Shown here: one piece after another, positions 6,725 through 15,009 of the stretch
Layout: each line of letters opens with the position of its first letter
Position numbering within the stretch: the first letter of the stretch is position 1
Position numbers and translations under genes: made by a program
Source of the DNA: CAVORB01 sp964395315
Lineage (GTDB): Bacteria > Pseudomonadota > Gammaproteobacteria > Chromatiales > Chromatiaceae
NCBI GenBank assembly: GCA_964395315.1
Contig: CAYNBI010000040.1
Coordinates: forward strand, 1-31,663
DNA: 31,663 nt
Direction: 5' to 3'
The notes under the pieces: generated by a model
Told to the model about the DNA's origin: nothing
The model's database searches: none
The model's input: the letters and a program-made list of their open reading frames with translations, nothing else

Positions 6725-9597
6725 GCTGCCGAGTGCTCCAGGCCACCGGATTCCAGGGCGGCCCGCGCTCGCTGGAAACGCTGCTCCAAGTTGGGCGCCT
6801 CGGAAACCGGGGCGGGTCCGCACAGATACCACTCCTCGAGCAGGCCGGTGGTCCCCTCCAGCGGGTCCTTCTCGCCTTCCCGCATGCGTTCCTTCAGACG
6901 ATCGACCTGGAAGGCGAGGCGCTCCTGAGTGTGCTCGGGCGGCGAGTCGATCTGCGCCAGGATCTCGAGGCGCAGACAAATCTCCGCGCGCCTGGCGCCG
7001 TTCGCGGCGAGTCGCTCGGGCTGATGGAGAGGCGCGCCGTCCCCGCTCTGCAGCGCTTCCACCGCGGCGAGGAAACGGCGCGCGATGCTGGTCTGCAGGT
7101 CCGGATCGCGTTGCTTGGGCATGGCTGCCCATTGCTCATGGGCGGCAGCCGCCCCGATCTTGCCCGCCGCTTGCCCCGCAAGGCCAAGCTCCAGCCGATC
7201 GCACAGCGCCGCCTGGCGCGCGAGGAGATCCAGGGCATCGCGGTGTCGTGACGCCAGGAGCTCCCGTCGGCGGCCGCGCGCCCGCTCCTGCGCCTCGCGC
7301 CAGCGCCGGGCCAGCTCCCCTGCGGGTTGGCGGGGCAGCGGGAGTCCCTCCGCGTCCCGCCAGCGAGCCTCCAGGTCCCGCAGGACCCGCTCGATCTCCT
7401 CCGGCTCGGCCGCGGCCGTGGCCAGATGATCGGCCTCGTCACAGATGGCTCGGCGCTGTTGCAGGTTCTGTTCGAGCTCCGCCTGATGCGCTTCCTGGCG
7501 TTCCCGGCGCCGGGCGAAAATGGCGTCGCAGGCGGCGCGGAATCGCTGCCACAGCTTGTTCTCCTCCTTCTGGCGCGCGGGAACCGTGGTGTGCCATTGC
7601 CGCTGCAGGCGCTTTGTCTCTTCCATGGCGCCTTCCAGATCCGGCTCCTCCACCAGGGCCTCGACGCGGGCAATCAGGTCTTGCTTGTGCGCCTGGTTGC
7701 GAGCCCGCTCGGCCGACAAGTGCTGATCGAGGCGTTTGATGGCCGTGTGAAAGCGCTTCTCCAGGGCCTTGCGGTGGCGGCCTTCCACCGCCCCGCATGC
7801 TGCCCATGTCTGGCGCATCTCCCGCTCCGCGCGCATCGCCTTCTTCCAGTCGATGCGCTCCCAGTCGACCTGTTCGAGGAAGGCCTCGAACTGTTGGCAG
7901 AGCTTTTCCCGTTGTTCGCGGTTGGCATCGCGCTCCGCGGCCTGCGCGTCCAGGTGAGGCTTGCAGCGCGCGTACACCTGCTCCGAGAGGGCGTGAAACC
8001 GGTCCCAGAGGTGCTGGTTAACGGGCGAGCCGACCTTATCGAGACCCTTCCATTCCATCTGCAGGTCGTGCAGGCGCAAGGCCATCGCCTCCAGGGGAAT
8101 GTCGCTCCGTCCCAGCTCTTCCATCGTTTGGCACAGCCCCTGGCGATGCTGATCGCTGCCCCATTTGCGCCACTGCTGCAGCTCGCGCAGGCGGGGAGCG
8201 AGCACGCGCAGGCGCTCCGATGCATCATCGCAGGCCTTGCGCGACAGCCCGCTCGCGCGGATCAGATCCAGTGCCGCCTGGGCGCTTTGAAACAGCGGAT
8301 CGGCATGTTTGAGCTCCCCGGCCTCGAGGGCGGCGGCGAGCTCGTCGAGCTTCTCGGGCAGCTCGGCGAGGCGTTGCTCGGCGTGCTCGCGCTGCCGGTG
8401 CAGGCGTGTCTCGAGCTTGTCGCGCAGGTCGGAGAATTGCTGCGCGGTTTCCTTGTCCGCCCCGGGTGTGTCCAACAAGGAAGCGGCATCGTCTATCAGG
8501 GTGCGGATGCGCCGTTTCTCGAGCGGTTTCGTCTGCTCCAGGGCCTTCCGGGCGGCGGCAACCAGCTTGCGCAGCCGGGTTTTGCGTCGGCGTCTCGCGC
8601 TCAGTTCCTCGCGCTGTTGAGCCACCCGCGCCGCAAGCTCCGAGTACGATCGATCGAGGGCGGCCTGCTCCCTGTCGGGCAGCCGTGCCAGCGTCTCCCA
8701 GCCCTCGGAGATGCGCCGGGACTCGGCCTCCATCTCCGCCTCGTCCGTCAGCTCGGCGCAGGCACCGAGCGCTTCAAGAAGGCCCTTGCGGTCCTCGCGC
8801 AACTGCTCGCGTGCCTCCTCGGCCGCGATCTGTGCCTGGTGCGCCTGGCGGTAGTCCTCGTAGGCCGCGAGGAACCCCGTGCGCAGCGCCCGGTAGCGTT
8901 CCTTCCAGCCGTCGTCGGCCTGGGGTTCGAGCTCGGCCCACTGCCGGTCCAGGAGGTCCAGCATCCCGCGGTCCTGCGTCCAGCTGTCGAATCGGCCAAG
9001 GCGCTCCAGCTTCTCGCACAGGTCGGCGCATTGGGTGCGGACGCGCTCGGGAAGGGCCTCGCGCTCGGCGATGTCCTTCAGTTTGCGCCGGGCGATGCGG
9101 TACACATTCTTGTCGCGCTTGCCCGCCGCCTTCGCCAGCTGCTCCAGGGACACCCTGTCCTCCAGGCGTTCGGCCGCAGCAATGCGGTTGGCGGCCAAGG
9201 CGTCCTCGAGGGCGCTGGCAGCGATCGCGGCGGGGCTCTCCAGACGCCCGATCGCCGCCAGCCGTATCTCCGCTTCCCGCGCGCTGGCCGCGACCTGCTC
9301 GATGACGCGCTGGTCGTCCAGGGCCGCGATCTCGGCGAGCCGGTCGGCCGGGGAGGGTGCCGTCTCGTCGAGACCGCACAGCAGGTTGCGATAGTGGGCC
9401 ATCGCGATTTCGCGCACGCCGGCGTCGATGTCCGAGGCGGCGAGCTCTCGCAGCTCCGGCAGTCGCGTAATGCGGCGGCACGCTTCGCGCCGCAGGGCCG
9501 TGTCCTGGTCGCCGCGGACGATGCGGACCAGGGAGTCCTGGTCCGCGGGGATTCGATCGGGTTTGGGCTTGGAGCCGAAGAGTCGCTTCAAGATCAT
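6721..9597 (-). CDS. Large DUF349-repeat coiled-coil protein
   Basis: The 958-residue protein is almost wholly alpha-helical and rich in Arg, Glu, Ala and Leu, with no signal peptide or membrane segment, so it is cytoplasmic. Residues 30-200 look like short HEAT-like helical repeats (REACRRITRLPELRELA and similar). Between about 500 and 785 lie several DUF349 units, marked by a conserved W and a later WxRF core: EWKGLDKVGSPVNQHLWDRF, TWAACGAVEGRHRKALEKRF and QWHTTVPARQKEENKLWQRF. DUF349 proteins are common in gammaproteobacteria, but I know no settled function. The start at 9597 (MILKRLFGSK) is supported by GGAAG seven bases upstream; the frame is open further upstream without a better start. 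It is followed by an overlapping NTF2-like gene. Confidence 0.88.
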   Translation of the reverse strand: MILKRLFGSKPKPDRIPADQDSLVRIVRGDQDTALRREACRRITRLPELRELAASDIDAGVREIAMAHYRNLLCGLDETAPSPADRLAEIAALDDQRVIEQVAASAREAEIRLAAIGRLESPAAIAASALEDALAANRIAAAERLEDRVSLEQLAKAAGKRDKNVYRIARRKLKDIAEREALPERVRTQCADLCEKLERLGRFDSWTQDRGMLDLLDRQWAELEPQADDGWKERYRALRTGFLAAYEDYRQAHQAQIAAEEAREQLREDRKGLLEALGACAELTDEAEMEAESRRISEGWETLARLPDREQAALDRSYSELAARVAQQREELSARRRRKTRLRKLVAAARKALEQTKPLEKRRIRTLIDDAASLLDTPGADKETAQQFSDLRDKLETRLHRQREHAEQRLAELPEKLDELAAALEAGELKHADPLFQSAQAALDLIRASGLSRKACDDASERLRVLAPRLRELQQWRKWGSDQHRQGLCQTMEELGRSDIPLEAMALRLHDLQMEWKGLDKVGSPVNQHLWDRFHALSEQVYARCKPHLDAQAAERDANREQREKLCQQFEAFLEQVDWERIDWKKAMRAEREMRQTWAACGAVEGRHRKALEKRFHTAIKRLDQHLSAERARNQAHKQDLIARVEALVEEPDLEGAMEETKRLQRQWHTTVPARQKEENKLWQRFRAACDAIFARRRERQEAHQAELEQNLQQRRAICDEADHLATAAAEPEEIERVLRDLEARWRDAEGLPLPRQPAGELARRWREAQERARGRRRELLASRHRDALDLLARQAALCDRLELGLAGQAAGKIGAAAAHEQWAAMPKQRDPDLQTSIARRFLAAVEALQSGDGAPLHQPERLAANGARRAEICLRLEILAQIDSPPEHTQERLAFQVDRLKERMREGEKDPLEGTTGLLEEWYLCGPAPVSEAPNLEQRFQRARAALESGGLEHSAA

Positions 9598-9636
9598 AGG
9601 TTCTTCCTGGACCTCCTGGTCGTGAGGCAGTTGCGA

Positions 9637-9652
9637 GCCGCCGCGCGGCGGC
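9637..9652. repeat. 16-nt perfect GC palindrome in the DUF349 leader
   Basis: GCCGCCGCGCGGCGGC is perfectly self-complementary and lies 40 nt upstream of the DUF349 start codon, inside a 203-nt gap with no gene. It could be a stable mRNA leader hairpin or an operator; no clear promoter was found beside it. Confidence 0.3.
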
Positions 9653-9800
9653 CTTCGTCGACGCTCGCCCGCGGGACGGGGCGCCGGGATATGGGACAGT
9701 TGAGAATTGTAACCAAGCGCGAGGGGTGCGCGTCCATGTCGTTTGCGGGGGCGTGAACAGCCGTGTCCCTGCGCAGCTCCACCGCCCTGGCGCGGTCTGG

Positions 9801-10547
9801 CTAGCCTTGGTGCAGGATGTCCGCCAAGGTTTGCCGGTCGGTCGGAAAGCGGATACCCGTCGCCGCCGAGATGGCCTCCAGCGCCTGGGCGAAAGGAGAT
9901 CCCGGCTCGCTCGATGCCGCCAGCTCGAAGCACTCGCCAAAGGCGCTGGCGGCCCTCGCTACAAAACTGCGGATGGCCTCATTCACCTCTCGCGCGCCCT
10001 CGGACGCGACCTCGCGCCCGGGCGCGTCCGCTTCAGAAGCCGATCCGATCCGCAACAGCTCGCTGCGAAGGCAGCTCAGGTGGCCCTCGCCGTAGGTGCG
10101 TTTGAAGCGGTCGGTAACGCCAAGACCGCGCAGCAGTCGTTGCGCTGTCGGCGCGTCGAGTCTCGCCAGCTGGTCCGCAAGCGATCTCGCGGTCCCGGCC
10201 AGCGCCGCAAGAGCTTCATCGCTCGGGTCGGGTTGCGGTTCCGAGTGTGGTGCCTCGTCAGGCGGCGCGGCGAGCCCTTGGCATCCCGCCAAGTCGTATT
10301 CCATCGCGGCGACGAAGAGGCTGCGGCTCTCCGCGTCTCCGATTGCCTGTTTTTCCAGTGGTCCGAGAATGATCGCGCGCTGCGCATTGCTGAGGCGATA
10401 GGGCTCGACGAAACGCTTGCCCGCTTTCGGCTGGGATGCAGGTGCCCGTTCTTTCCTGGCGGAAGGAGAAAGGCCTCGCCGGATCCAGTAAGTGCGCCCG
10501 CTGCGCGAGTGCGTCGACGGCGATGAGTCCGAACCAGCTTTGCTCAT
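9801..10547 (-). CDS. Unrecognised protein, predicted cytoplasmic
   Basis: I do not recognise a family in this 248-residue protein. The first 45 residues are basic and rich in Ser, Arg and Lys, likely disordered. A segment PYRLSNAQRAIILGPLEKQAIG follows, then an acidic Pro-rich linker (about residues 90-105) and a helical second half with LARLDAPTAQRLLRGLGVTDRF and a C-terminal FPTDRQTLADILHQG. There is no signal peptide, membrane helix or obvious catalytic motif. The ATG at 10547 has AGGG eight bases upstream; a GTG at 10556 is an alternative. It lies between gloC and the DUF349 gene on the same strand, with gaps of about 115 and 203 nt, so cotranscription is uncertain. The even codon bias and long open frame support a real gene. 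Confidence 0.65.
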   Translation of the reverse strand: MSKAGSDSSPSTHSRSGRTYWIRRGLSPSARKERAPASQPKAGKRFVEPYRLSNAQRAIILGPLEKQAIGDAESRSLFVAAMEYDLAGCQGLAAPPDEAPHSEPQPDPSDEALAALAGTARSLADQLARLDAPTAQRLLRGLGVTDRFKRTYGEGHLSCLRSELLRIGSASEADAPGREVASEGAREVNEAIRSFVARAASAFGECFELAASSEPGSPFAQALEAISAATGIRFPTDRQTLADILHQG

Positions 10548-10661
10548 CTCAAGCACCCTGCTTTTTCCCTATTTAAGCACAGAATCCGGGAGGGTTTCCC
10601 GCCGGTTCGGAAGGTGCTGATTCCGCAAGCAAAGGGCGATGGCCCGTTGGCCGGGGGAGAC

Positions 10662-11306
10662 TCAGAGCGGAAATTCGCGGACGAAGGGGTTGCTGCGCCG
10701 CTCGGCCCCGAAGCTGGACATGGGGCCGTGCCCCGGGATGAACCGCACGTCGTCCCCGAGCGGGAAGAGGCGATGGCGGATGGAGTCGAGCAGATGCCGG
10801 TGATTGCCTCGTGGAAAGTCGGTGCGGCCGATAGATCCCTGGAACAGGACGTCACCCACCTGGGCCAGACGGTCGGCGCGTGAGAAGAAAACGATATGCC
10901 CCGGCGTGTGCCCCGGGCAGTGGATCACCTCGATCTCGGTCTCTCCCAGGGTCAGCCGATCGCCGTGCTCGAGCCAGCGGTCCGTAGCGAAGGACTCGAC
11001 CCGGGGCAGACCGAACAGGTCGCACTGGACCGGGATACCCCTGATCAGGAAGTCGTCGTCCCGGTGCGGGCCTTCGATGGGCAGGTCGAGACGCCGGGAC
11101 AGCTCCGCCGTTCCTCCCACGTGATCCACATGCCCGTGGGTGAGCAGAATCCTGGTCGGCTGCGCCCCAGTCTGATCCAGCGCCGCGAGTATGAGGTCCA
11201 CGTCCCCGCCCGGGTCGATGATGGCGGCCTGACGCGTGAGCTCACACCACAGCAGCGTACAGTTCTGCTGCAAGGGCGTGACGGGAACGATCCGATATCC
11301 AAGCAT
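10662..11306 (-). CDS. gloC: Metallo-beta-lactamase-fold hydrolase, GloC (YcbL) type glyoxalase II
   Basis: The 214-residue protein is a short glyoxalase-II-like hydrolase expected to cleave S-lactoylglutathione to lactate and glutathione in the cytoplasm. The metal motif THGHVDH (His57, His59, Asp61, His62) is intact, followed by HCPGHTPGH, the bridging Asp in VGDVLFQGSIGRTDFP and the last His in PGHGP. It lacks the C-terminal extension of classical GloB, which fits the YcbL/GloC branch; other thioesters could be substrates. It starts 14 nt after the stop of the antitoxin-like gene upstream, so the two are probably in one transcript. Confidence 0.88.
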   Translation of the reverse strand: MLGYRIVPVTPLQQNCTLLWCELTRQAAIIDPGGDVDLILAALDQTGAQPTRILLTHGHVDHVGGTAELSRRLDLPIEGPHRDDDFLIRGIPVQCDLFGLPRVESFATDRWLEHGDRLTLGETEIEVIHCPGHTPGHIVFFSRADRLAQVGDVLFQGSIGRTDFPRGNHRHLLDSIRHRLFPLGDDVRFIPGHGPMSSFGAERRSNPFVREFPL

Positions 11307-11320
11307 GGGCTTCTGGGCGG

Positions 11321-11704
11321 TCAGAACAGATCCAGGTTATCGAGCGATCGCTCGACCCGCGATATGGCCGCGGTACCGCCGTCCAGCATCAACTCGAGGG
11401 GTGTCTTGTTGCCGAACTTGGCGCGCGGGGTGGTCACCCAGAGGTTGGCCGAGGGCGCGCTGTGGGGAAAGAGCTGGCGGAGTGCGTTGGCGAGCCGCAG
11501 AAGCCCGGCGACGCGGATCCAGATCTCGGGGTCGTCCGGAAGGGGCGTCCCCAGGCGGTAGCGGCGCCAGCGCCGTCCGGCATCGGAGGCGGTCATGCCC
11601 AAGAGGCGACATTGATCTTCTCGCGTGACCTCCCAGGCATCCAGCACCTCCAGCACCGAGCGGGTCAGCGCCGCCTTCTCGTCATGGCCGAGCTTGTCCT
11701 TCAT
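11321..11704 (-). CDS. MbcA/ParS/Xre-type antitoxin-like protein (DUF2384), no toxin adjacent
   Basis: The 127-residue protein has an N-terminal helical segment resembling a helix-turn-helix (LTRSVLEVLDAWEVTREDQCRLLGM). A C-terminal MbcA/ParS-type toxin-binding domain follows (about residues 65-120), seen in LRLANALRQLFP, a TP..KFG segment and TPLELMLDGG. In RES-Xre pairs this family neutralises an NAD-degrading toxin, but both neighbours here are other genes (YdcH and GloC), and no RES-domain frame is present. It may be a solitary regulator or have lost its toxin. Its ribosome site is weak. It lies 40 nt after ydcH and 14 nt before gloC. Confidence 0.82.
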   Translation of the reverse strand: MKDKLGHDEKAALTRSVLEVLDAWEVTREDQCRLLGMTASDAGRRWRRYRLGTPLPDDPEIWIRVAGLLRLANALRQLFPHSAPSANLWVTTPRAKFGNKTPLELMLDGGTAAISRVERSLDNLDLF

Positions 11705-11744
11705 CCGGGCATGTTCAAGGAACCGCCGGGAGTGGCCTTGGCGA

Positions 11745-11981
11745 TCAGGACCTGAGGATCTCGTACAGGCGGTCCTTGAGCAGGAGGCGCTCCTTCTTCA
11801 GGTCCTCCATGGTTTCGTCGGCAACCGGAGTTCCGAGCTCTTCGAGCCGGCGCACCTGGGCGTCGAGTGTGTCGTACTCGGTCATCAGCCGCGCGAACTC
11901 CTCATCGGTGCTGCGCAGGGCCGCGATTCGCGACTCCAGATCCGGGAACTCGTGGAGCAGGTCGTGGGGTTCTCCAAGCAT
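11745..11981 (-). CDS. YdcH family (DUF465) small coiled-coil protein
   Basis: The 78-residue helical protein has the family pattern: an N-terminal HDLLHEFPDLESRIAALRSTDEEF, a central YDTLDAQVRRLE and a C-terminal DLKKERLLLKDRLYEIL. Such proteins are small, soluble and of unknown function. It is the first of a leftward group with the antitoxin-like gene and gloC. A TAGAAT box at 12102-12107 on the minus strand could be its -10 element, though no good -35 partner was seen. Confidence 0.88.
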   Translation of the reverse strand: MLGEPHDLLHEFPDLESRIAALRSTDEEFARLMTEYDTLDAQVRRLEELGTPVADETMEDLKKERLLLKDRLYEILRS

Positions 11982-12011
11982 CGGTGTCTGTCCTCAGTCT
12001 GAATGGTTTGC

Positions 12012-12053
12012 CGGCGGAATGACGCCGCCGTAGGTGGTGATGTCGAGCCTACG
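12012..12053. other. Two hairpins in the ompH-ydcH gap
   Basis: CGGCGG (12012-12017) pairs with CCGCCG (12025-12030), and CGTAGG (12029-12034) with CCTACG (12048-12053); the two stems share two bases and so compete. The 203-nt gap between the OmpH-like and YdcH genes holds no gene. Neither stem has a T tract, so their role is unclear. Confidence 0.3.
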
Positions 12054-12184
12054 CGGCCGCGTGCGGGGGCGGCTGCACGAAGGTATGGCCGCCAAGTTCG
12101 GATTCTACCCCATGGCTTCCAAACCGCCGAGGCCGGGTGGCCAATCGCCCGGTCCGGCGGGCTCCCCAGGCACGGAGCGAGCAG

Positions 12185-12706
12185 TTATTTCTTCGCGCCG
12201 GTCTTGGCGTTCAGGCGCTTGATGACCTCGTCGGTGAGATTGAGGTCGTCGTCGATGTAGAGCAGTCCGCTGCGGGTGCGCTCGTAGACGGCGGAGAGCT
12301 TCTGCTCACGGGCGATCTCGGCGACGAGGTCCTGGGCGAGCTTGAGGATCTCCCCGCCCAGCGCGTTCTGTTCCTTGTTCAGCTCCTGCTGCATCTCTGC
12401 GGCCTTCTTCTGCAGCTCTAGGACGCGCTGCTGGATCTCGGTCTTGCGCTTGTCCAGTTCCTCCTGGCTCATCAGCGCCTGGTCGCGGGCCAGGCTCTGC
12501 TGCAGCTTCACGATTCCCTGCTCCTCGGCCGCCAGCGTCTTCTGCGGTTCGGCGAACTTCTGCTCCAAGGTTTCCCTCGCCTTGCGCCCCATGTCACTCT
12601 CGGTGAGGACCTTGTCCACGTCGACATACGCAATCGTGGCCGGTTCCGCGGCGTGCGCGGCCACGGAAATGAGGAGCAGGCTGAATATCCAGGCCAGTCG
12701 GGTCAT
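12185..12706 (-). CDS. OmpH/Skp-like periplasmic chaperone
   Basis: The 173-residue protein has a signal peptide that ends in AAHA (residues 16-19), then the family core IAYVDVDKVLTESDMGRKARETLEQKF and a long coiled coil (about 45-135) of the Skp tentacle type, with a C-terminal LLYIDDDLNLTDEVIKRLN that matches the OmpH pattern. Skp holds unfolded outer-membrane proteins on their way to the BAM complex. The ATG at 12706 has AGGA nine bases upstream. The usual neighbours bamA and lpxD are absent, so this is probably a second or relocated copy. It is divergent from the DUF2058 gene across 187 nt. Confidence 0.88.
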   Translation of the reverse strand: MTRLAWIFSLLLISVAAHAAEPATIAYVDVDKVLTESDMGRKARETLEQKFAEPQKTLAAEEQGIVKLQQSLARDQALMSQEELDKRKTEIQQRVLELQKKAAEMQQELNKEQNALGGEILKLAQDLVAEIAREQKLSAVYERTRSGLLYIDDDLNLTDEVIKRLNAKTGAKK

Positions 12707-12893
12707 GAAGGGGTTCCTCGGCAGATGGCGGCAAAACCGAAATTCTACCTGGCTCTGGGCTTTCCCGATACCAGTTCCCCGTAACCCGACAACCGCCACG
12801 AGCGGGTTGCGCGAGGGGCCGGTCCTGAGAGATTCTCGCATGGTACGCCCCGCGTGGCCGGGGCTCCGGATTGGCGAACGGGGGAACGCGACC

Positions 12894-13436
12894 GTGGGTA
12901 ACTCACTCCAGGAACAGCTGTTGAAGGCGGGGTTGGTCAGCAAGCAGGAAGTCAAGCAGACGAGAACCGCCAAGCGCAAACAGATCAACCAGGCGGGCCC
13001 CGGGGGCAGGACCGAAGACGAGAACCGGCGGCGGGCGCAGCAGGCGGCGGCGGAGAAGGCGCGTCGCGACCGCGAGCTGAATCTCAAACGAGAGGAGGAG
13101 GCGCGGCGCAGGGCGGTCGAGAACGAGTTGCGTCAGCTGATCCACGCCCATCGGCTCCCGCGCCGCGACGGCGCGGTGGCCTACAACTTCCAGGACGGGG
13201 GGAGCCTCAAGCGCATCTACGTGACCGCCGAGCAGCAGGCGGGGTTGGCGACCGGCAAGATCGCCCTGGTCCGCCAGGACAAGGGCTACGAGCTGATCCC
13301 CGCGGAGATCGCCGACCGGGTCCTGGCGCGCGGCCCGGAGCTGGTGCTGGTGCTCAACCGTGACCGGAGGGAGGCAGAGCCATCCGAGTCCGACGAGTAC
13401 GCGGAATACCAGATCCCGGACGACTTGATGTGGTAG
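12894..13436 (+). CDS. DUF2058 family protein (YaiL type)
   Basis: The 180-residue cytoplasmic protein starts at a GTG with a strong purine-rich site (GGGGGAA) nine bases upstream. It opens with NSLQEQLLKAGLVSKQ and a highly charged Arg/Glu/Lys helical segment (about 25-80), then a compact beta-rich half (VAYNFQDGGSLKRIYV, GKIALVRQDKGYELIP) ending in the acidic YAEYQIPDDLMW. This matches DUF2058, a gammaproteobacterial family whose E. coli member is YaiL; the function is not settled, though the charged N-terminal part suggests nucleic acid or ribosome contact. It heads a rightward operon and lies 34 nt before the NYN gene. Confidence 0.87.
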   Translation: MGNSLQEQLLKAGLVSKQEVKQTRTAKRKQINQAGPGGRTEDENRRRAQQAAAEKARRDRELNLKREEEARRRAVENELRQLIHAHRLPRRDGAVAYNFQDGGSLKRIYVTAEQQAGLATGKIALVRQDKGYELIPAEIADRVLARGPELVLVLNRDRREAEPSESDEYAEYQIPDDLMW

Positions 13437-13470
13437 GCACGCACCAAACGACCCTTCGGCAGGACTCCCA

Positions 13471-14178
13471 ATGACAGAGTTGCGAGACAAGAAGCTTGCG
13501 GTGCTCATCGACGCCGACAACGCCCGCCCCGCCATCGTGGACGGCCTGCTGGCGGAGGTGGACAAATACGGTACGGCGAGCGTGAAGCGAATCTACGGCG
13601 ACTGGACGCTGCCGAATCTGGGCGGCTGGAAGGCGACGCTTCTCCGGTACTCCATCCAGCCGATGCAGCAGTTCCGTTACACGACGGGCAAGAACGCGAC
13701 CGACGGCGCCATGATGATCGACGCCATGGACCTGCTGTACACGGGGAACTTCGACGGCTTCTGCATCGTCTCCAGCGACAGTGATTTCACGCGTCTCGCC
13801 TCGCGCCTGCGCGAATCCGGGCTGACGGTGTACGGGTTCGGCGAGATGAAGAAGACCCCGGATGCTTTCGTCAAGGCGTGCGACAAGTTCATCGACACCG
13901 AGCTTCTGGTCGGGGCCGGGGGAACGGCAGCGGGAACCAAGAAGCCCAAGGAAGACAAGCGGCTCAACGATCTCCTGAGAGAGACCGTCGTCGCCACCTC
14001 CGACGACACCGGTTGGGCGGGACTGGGCGCCGTAGGACAGTACCTATCCAAGCGGGACCCGGGGTTCGACAGCCGTGCCTACGGTTTCCCGAAGCTCAGC
14101 GACCTGGTGAAGGCCATCGCGTGGATCGAGGTGAAGCACCAGAACAAGGCCCTGTACGTTCGGCTCAAGGAGGGCTAG
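13471..14178 (+). CDS. NYN-domain RNase-like protein with C-terminal OST-HTH/LOTUS domain
   Basis: Residues 1-150 of this 235-residue protein form a NYN (PIN-like) nuclease domain with the acidic residues expected at the metal site: Asp14 and Asp16 in VLIDADN, Asp78 and Asp84 in TDGAMMIDAMDLL, and Asp103 and Asp105 in SSDSDF. A Lys-rich linker leads to an OST-HTH/LOTUS-like winged helix (about 163-235: LNDLLRETVVATSDDTGWAGLGAVGQYL and a terminal ALYVRL), a fold that binds RNA. The protein is therefore likely an RNA-cleaving or RNA-binding factor of unknown target. AGGA precedes the ATG. It is second in the operon, 53 nt before tatD-like. Confidence 0.88.
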   Translation: MTELRDKKLAVLIDADNARPAIVDGLLAEVDKYGTASVKRIYGDWTLPNLGGWKATLLRYSIQPMQQFRYTTGKNATDGAMMIDAMDLLYTGNFDGFCIVSSDSDFTRLASRLRESGLTVYGFGEMKKTPDAFVKACDKFIDTELLVGAGGTAAGTKKPKEDKRLNDLLRETVVATSDDTGWAGLGAVGQYLSKRDPGFDSRAYGFPKLSDLVKAIAWIEVKHQNKALYVRLKEG

Positions 14179-14231
14179 GTGGGGTGCGGCTGGCGTCATC
14201 CTCGGTCAGTTAAGACGCGGCGAGTAACGAG

Positions 14232-14996
14232 ATGGAGCTGATCGACACCCACTGCCACCTGGACGTGCAGGCGTTCGATCCCGATCGGGCTCAGGTCATC
14301 GCCGCCGCCCGCGCGGCGGGGGTCGCTGCCATGGTGATCCCCGCGATCGAGGCCGCCGGTTGGCGTGGGCTGCTCGACCTGTGCGGCTCGGAGCGGGACC
14401 TCCATCCGGCGCTGGGGCTGCACCCGGTCTACCTCGAACGGCATCTCCCCGCGCACCTCGCCGAGCTTGAGCGCCTGATCGCGGGGGCGCGCCCGGTGGC
14501 GGTGGGTGAGATCGGACTCGACTTCTCTCTCCGCGACCTCGACCCTGAACGCCAGCAGGCGTTGTTCGAGGACCAGCTCTCGATCGCCGCGGCCGCCCGG
14601 CTGCCGGTGTTGATTCATGCTCGCAAGTCCCACGATCGGGTGCTGGCGGCGCTCAGGCGCATCCGGGTACCAGGCGGCATTGCCCATGCCTTCAGCGGCA
14701 GCCTGCAGCAGGCGTATGCCTACGTCGATCTGGGCTTCAAGCTCGGTTTCGGCGGCATGCTCACCTTCGATCGCTCCACCAAGATCCGCGCCCTCGCGCG
14801 CGCGTTGCCGATCGACGCCATCGTGCTCGAGACCGACGCCCCGGATATGACGGTCGCGACTCACCGCGGCCAGCGCAACAGCCCGGCCTATCTGCCGGAG
14901 GTGCTCGCGGCCCTGGCCGCGGTGCGCGCGGAGGATCCCGGGGACCTGGCGACCGCGACCAGCCGAAACGCGCGGGCGCTGCTGGGTCTGGAGTGA
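14232..14996 (+). CDS. TatD-family metal-dependent hydrolase
   Basis: The 254-residue protein is a TIM-barrel amidohydrolase of the TatD type, a group including 3'-exonucleases and D-aminoacyl-tRNA deacylase activities. Metal ligands are visible: HCHLD (residues 7-11), the Glu of GEIGLDF, LIHARKSHD, AHAFSG and the Asp of LETDAPDM. Length is usual, and the sequence looks closest to the YjjV branch. It lies 13 nt before tcdA in the same operon. Confidence 0.9.
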   Translation: MELIDTHCHLDVQAFDPDRAQVIAAARAAGVAAMVIPAIEAAGWRGLLDLCGSERDLHPALGLHPVYLERHLPAHLAELERLIAGARPVAVGEIGLDFSLRDLDPERQQALFEDQLSIAAAARLPVLIHARKSHDRVLAALRRIRVPGGIAHAFSGSLQQAYAYVDLGFKLGFGGMLTFDRSTKIRALARALPIDAIVLETDAPDMTVATHRGQRNSPAYLPEVLAALAAVRAEDPGDLATATSRNARALLGLE

Positions 14997-15009
14997 AGCA
15001 CCCGGCAAG

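Noticed and set aside
7327..9756. Plus-strand open frame of 809 codons opposite the DUF349 gene
   Set aside because: It is an antisense shadow produced by GC-rich codons of a well-supported minus-strand gene, with no ribosome site and no family resemblance.
11982..12184. Hidden toxin gene beside the MbcA/ParS-like gene
   Set aside because: No open frame with RES-like residues exists on either strand here or between ydcH and gloC.
12740..12780. Sigma-E-type promoter for the OmpH-like gene
   Set aside because: A GGAACT box is present on the minus strand, but no suitable -10 element lies at the required spacing.
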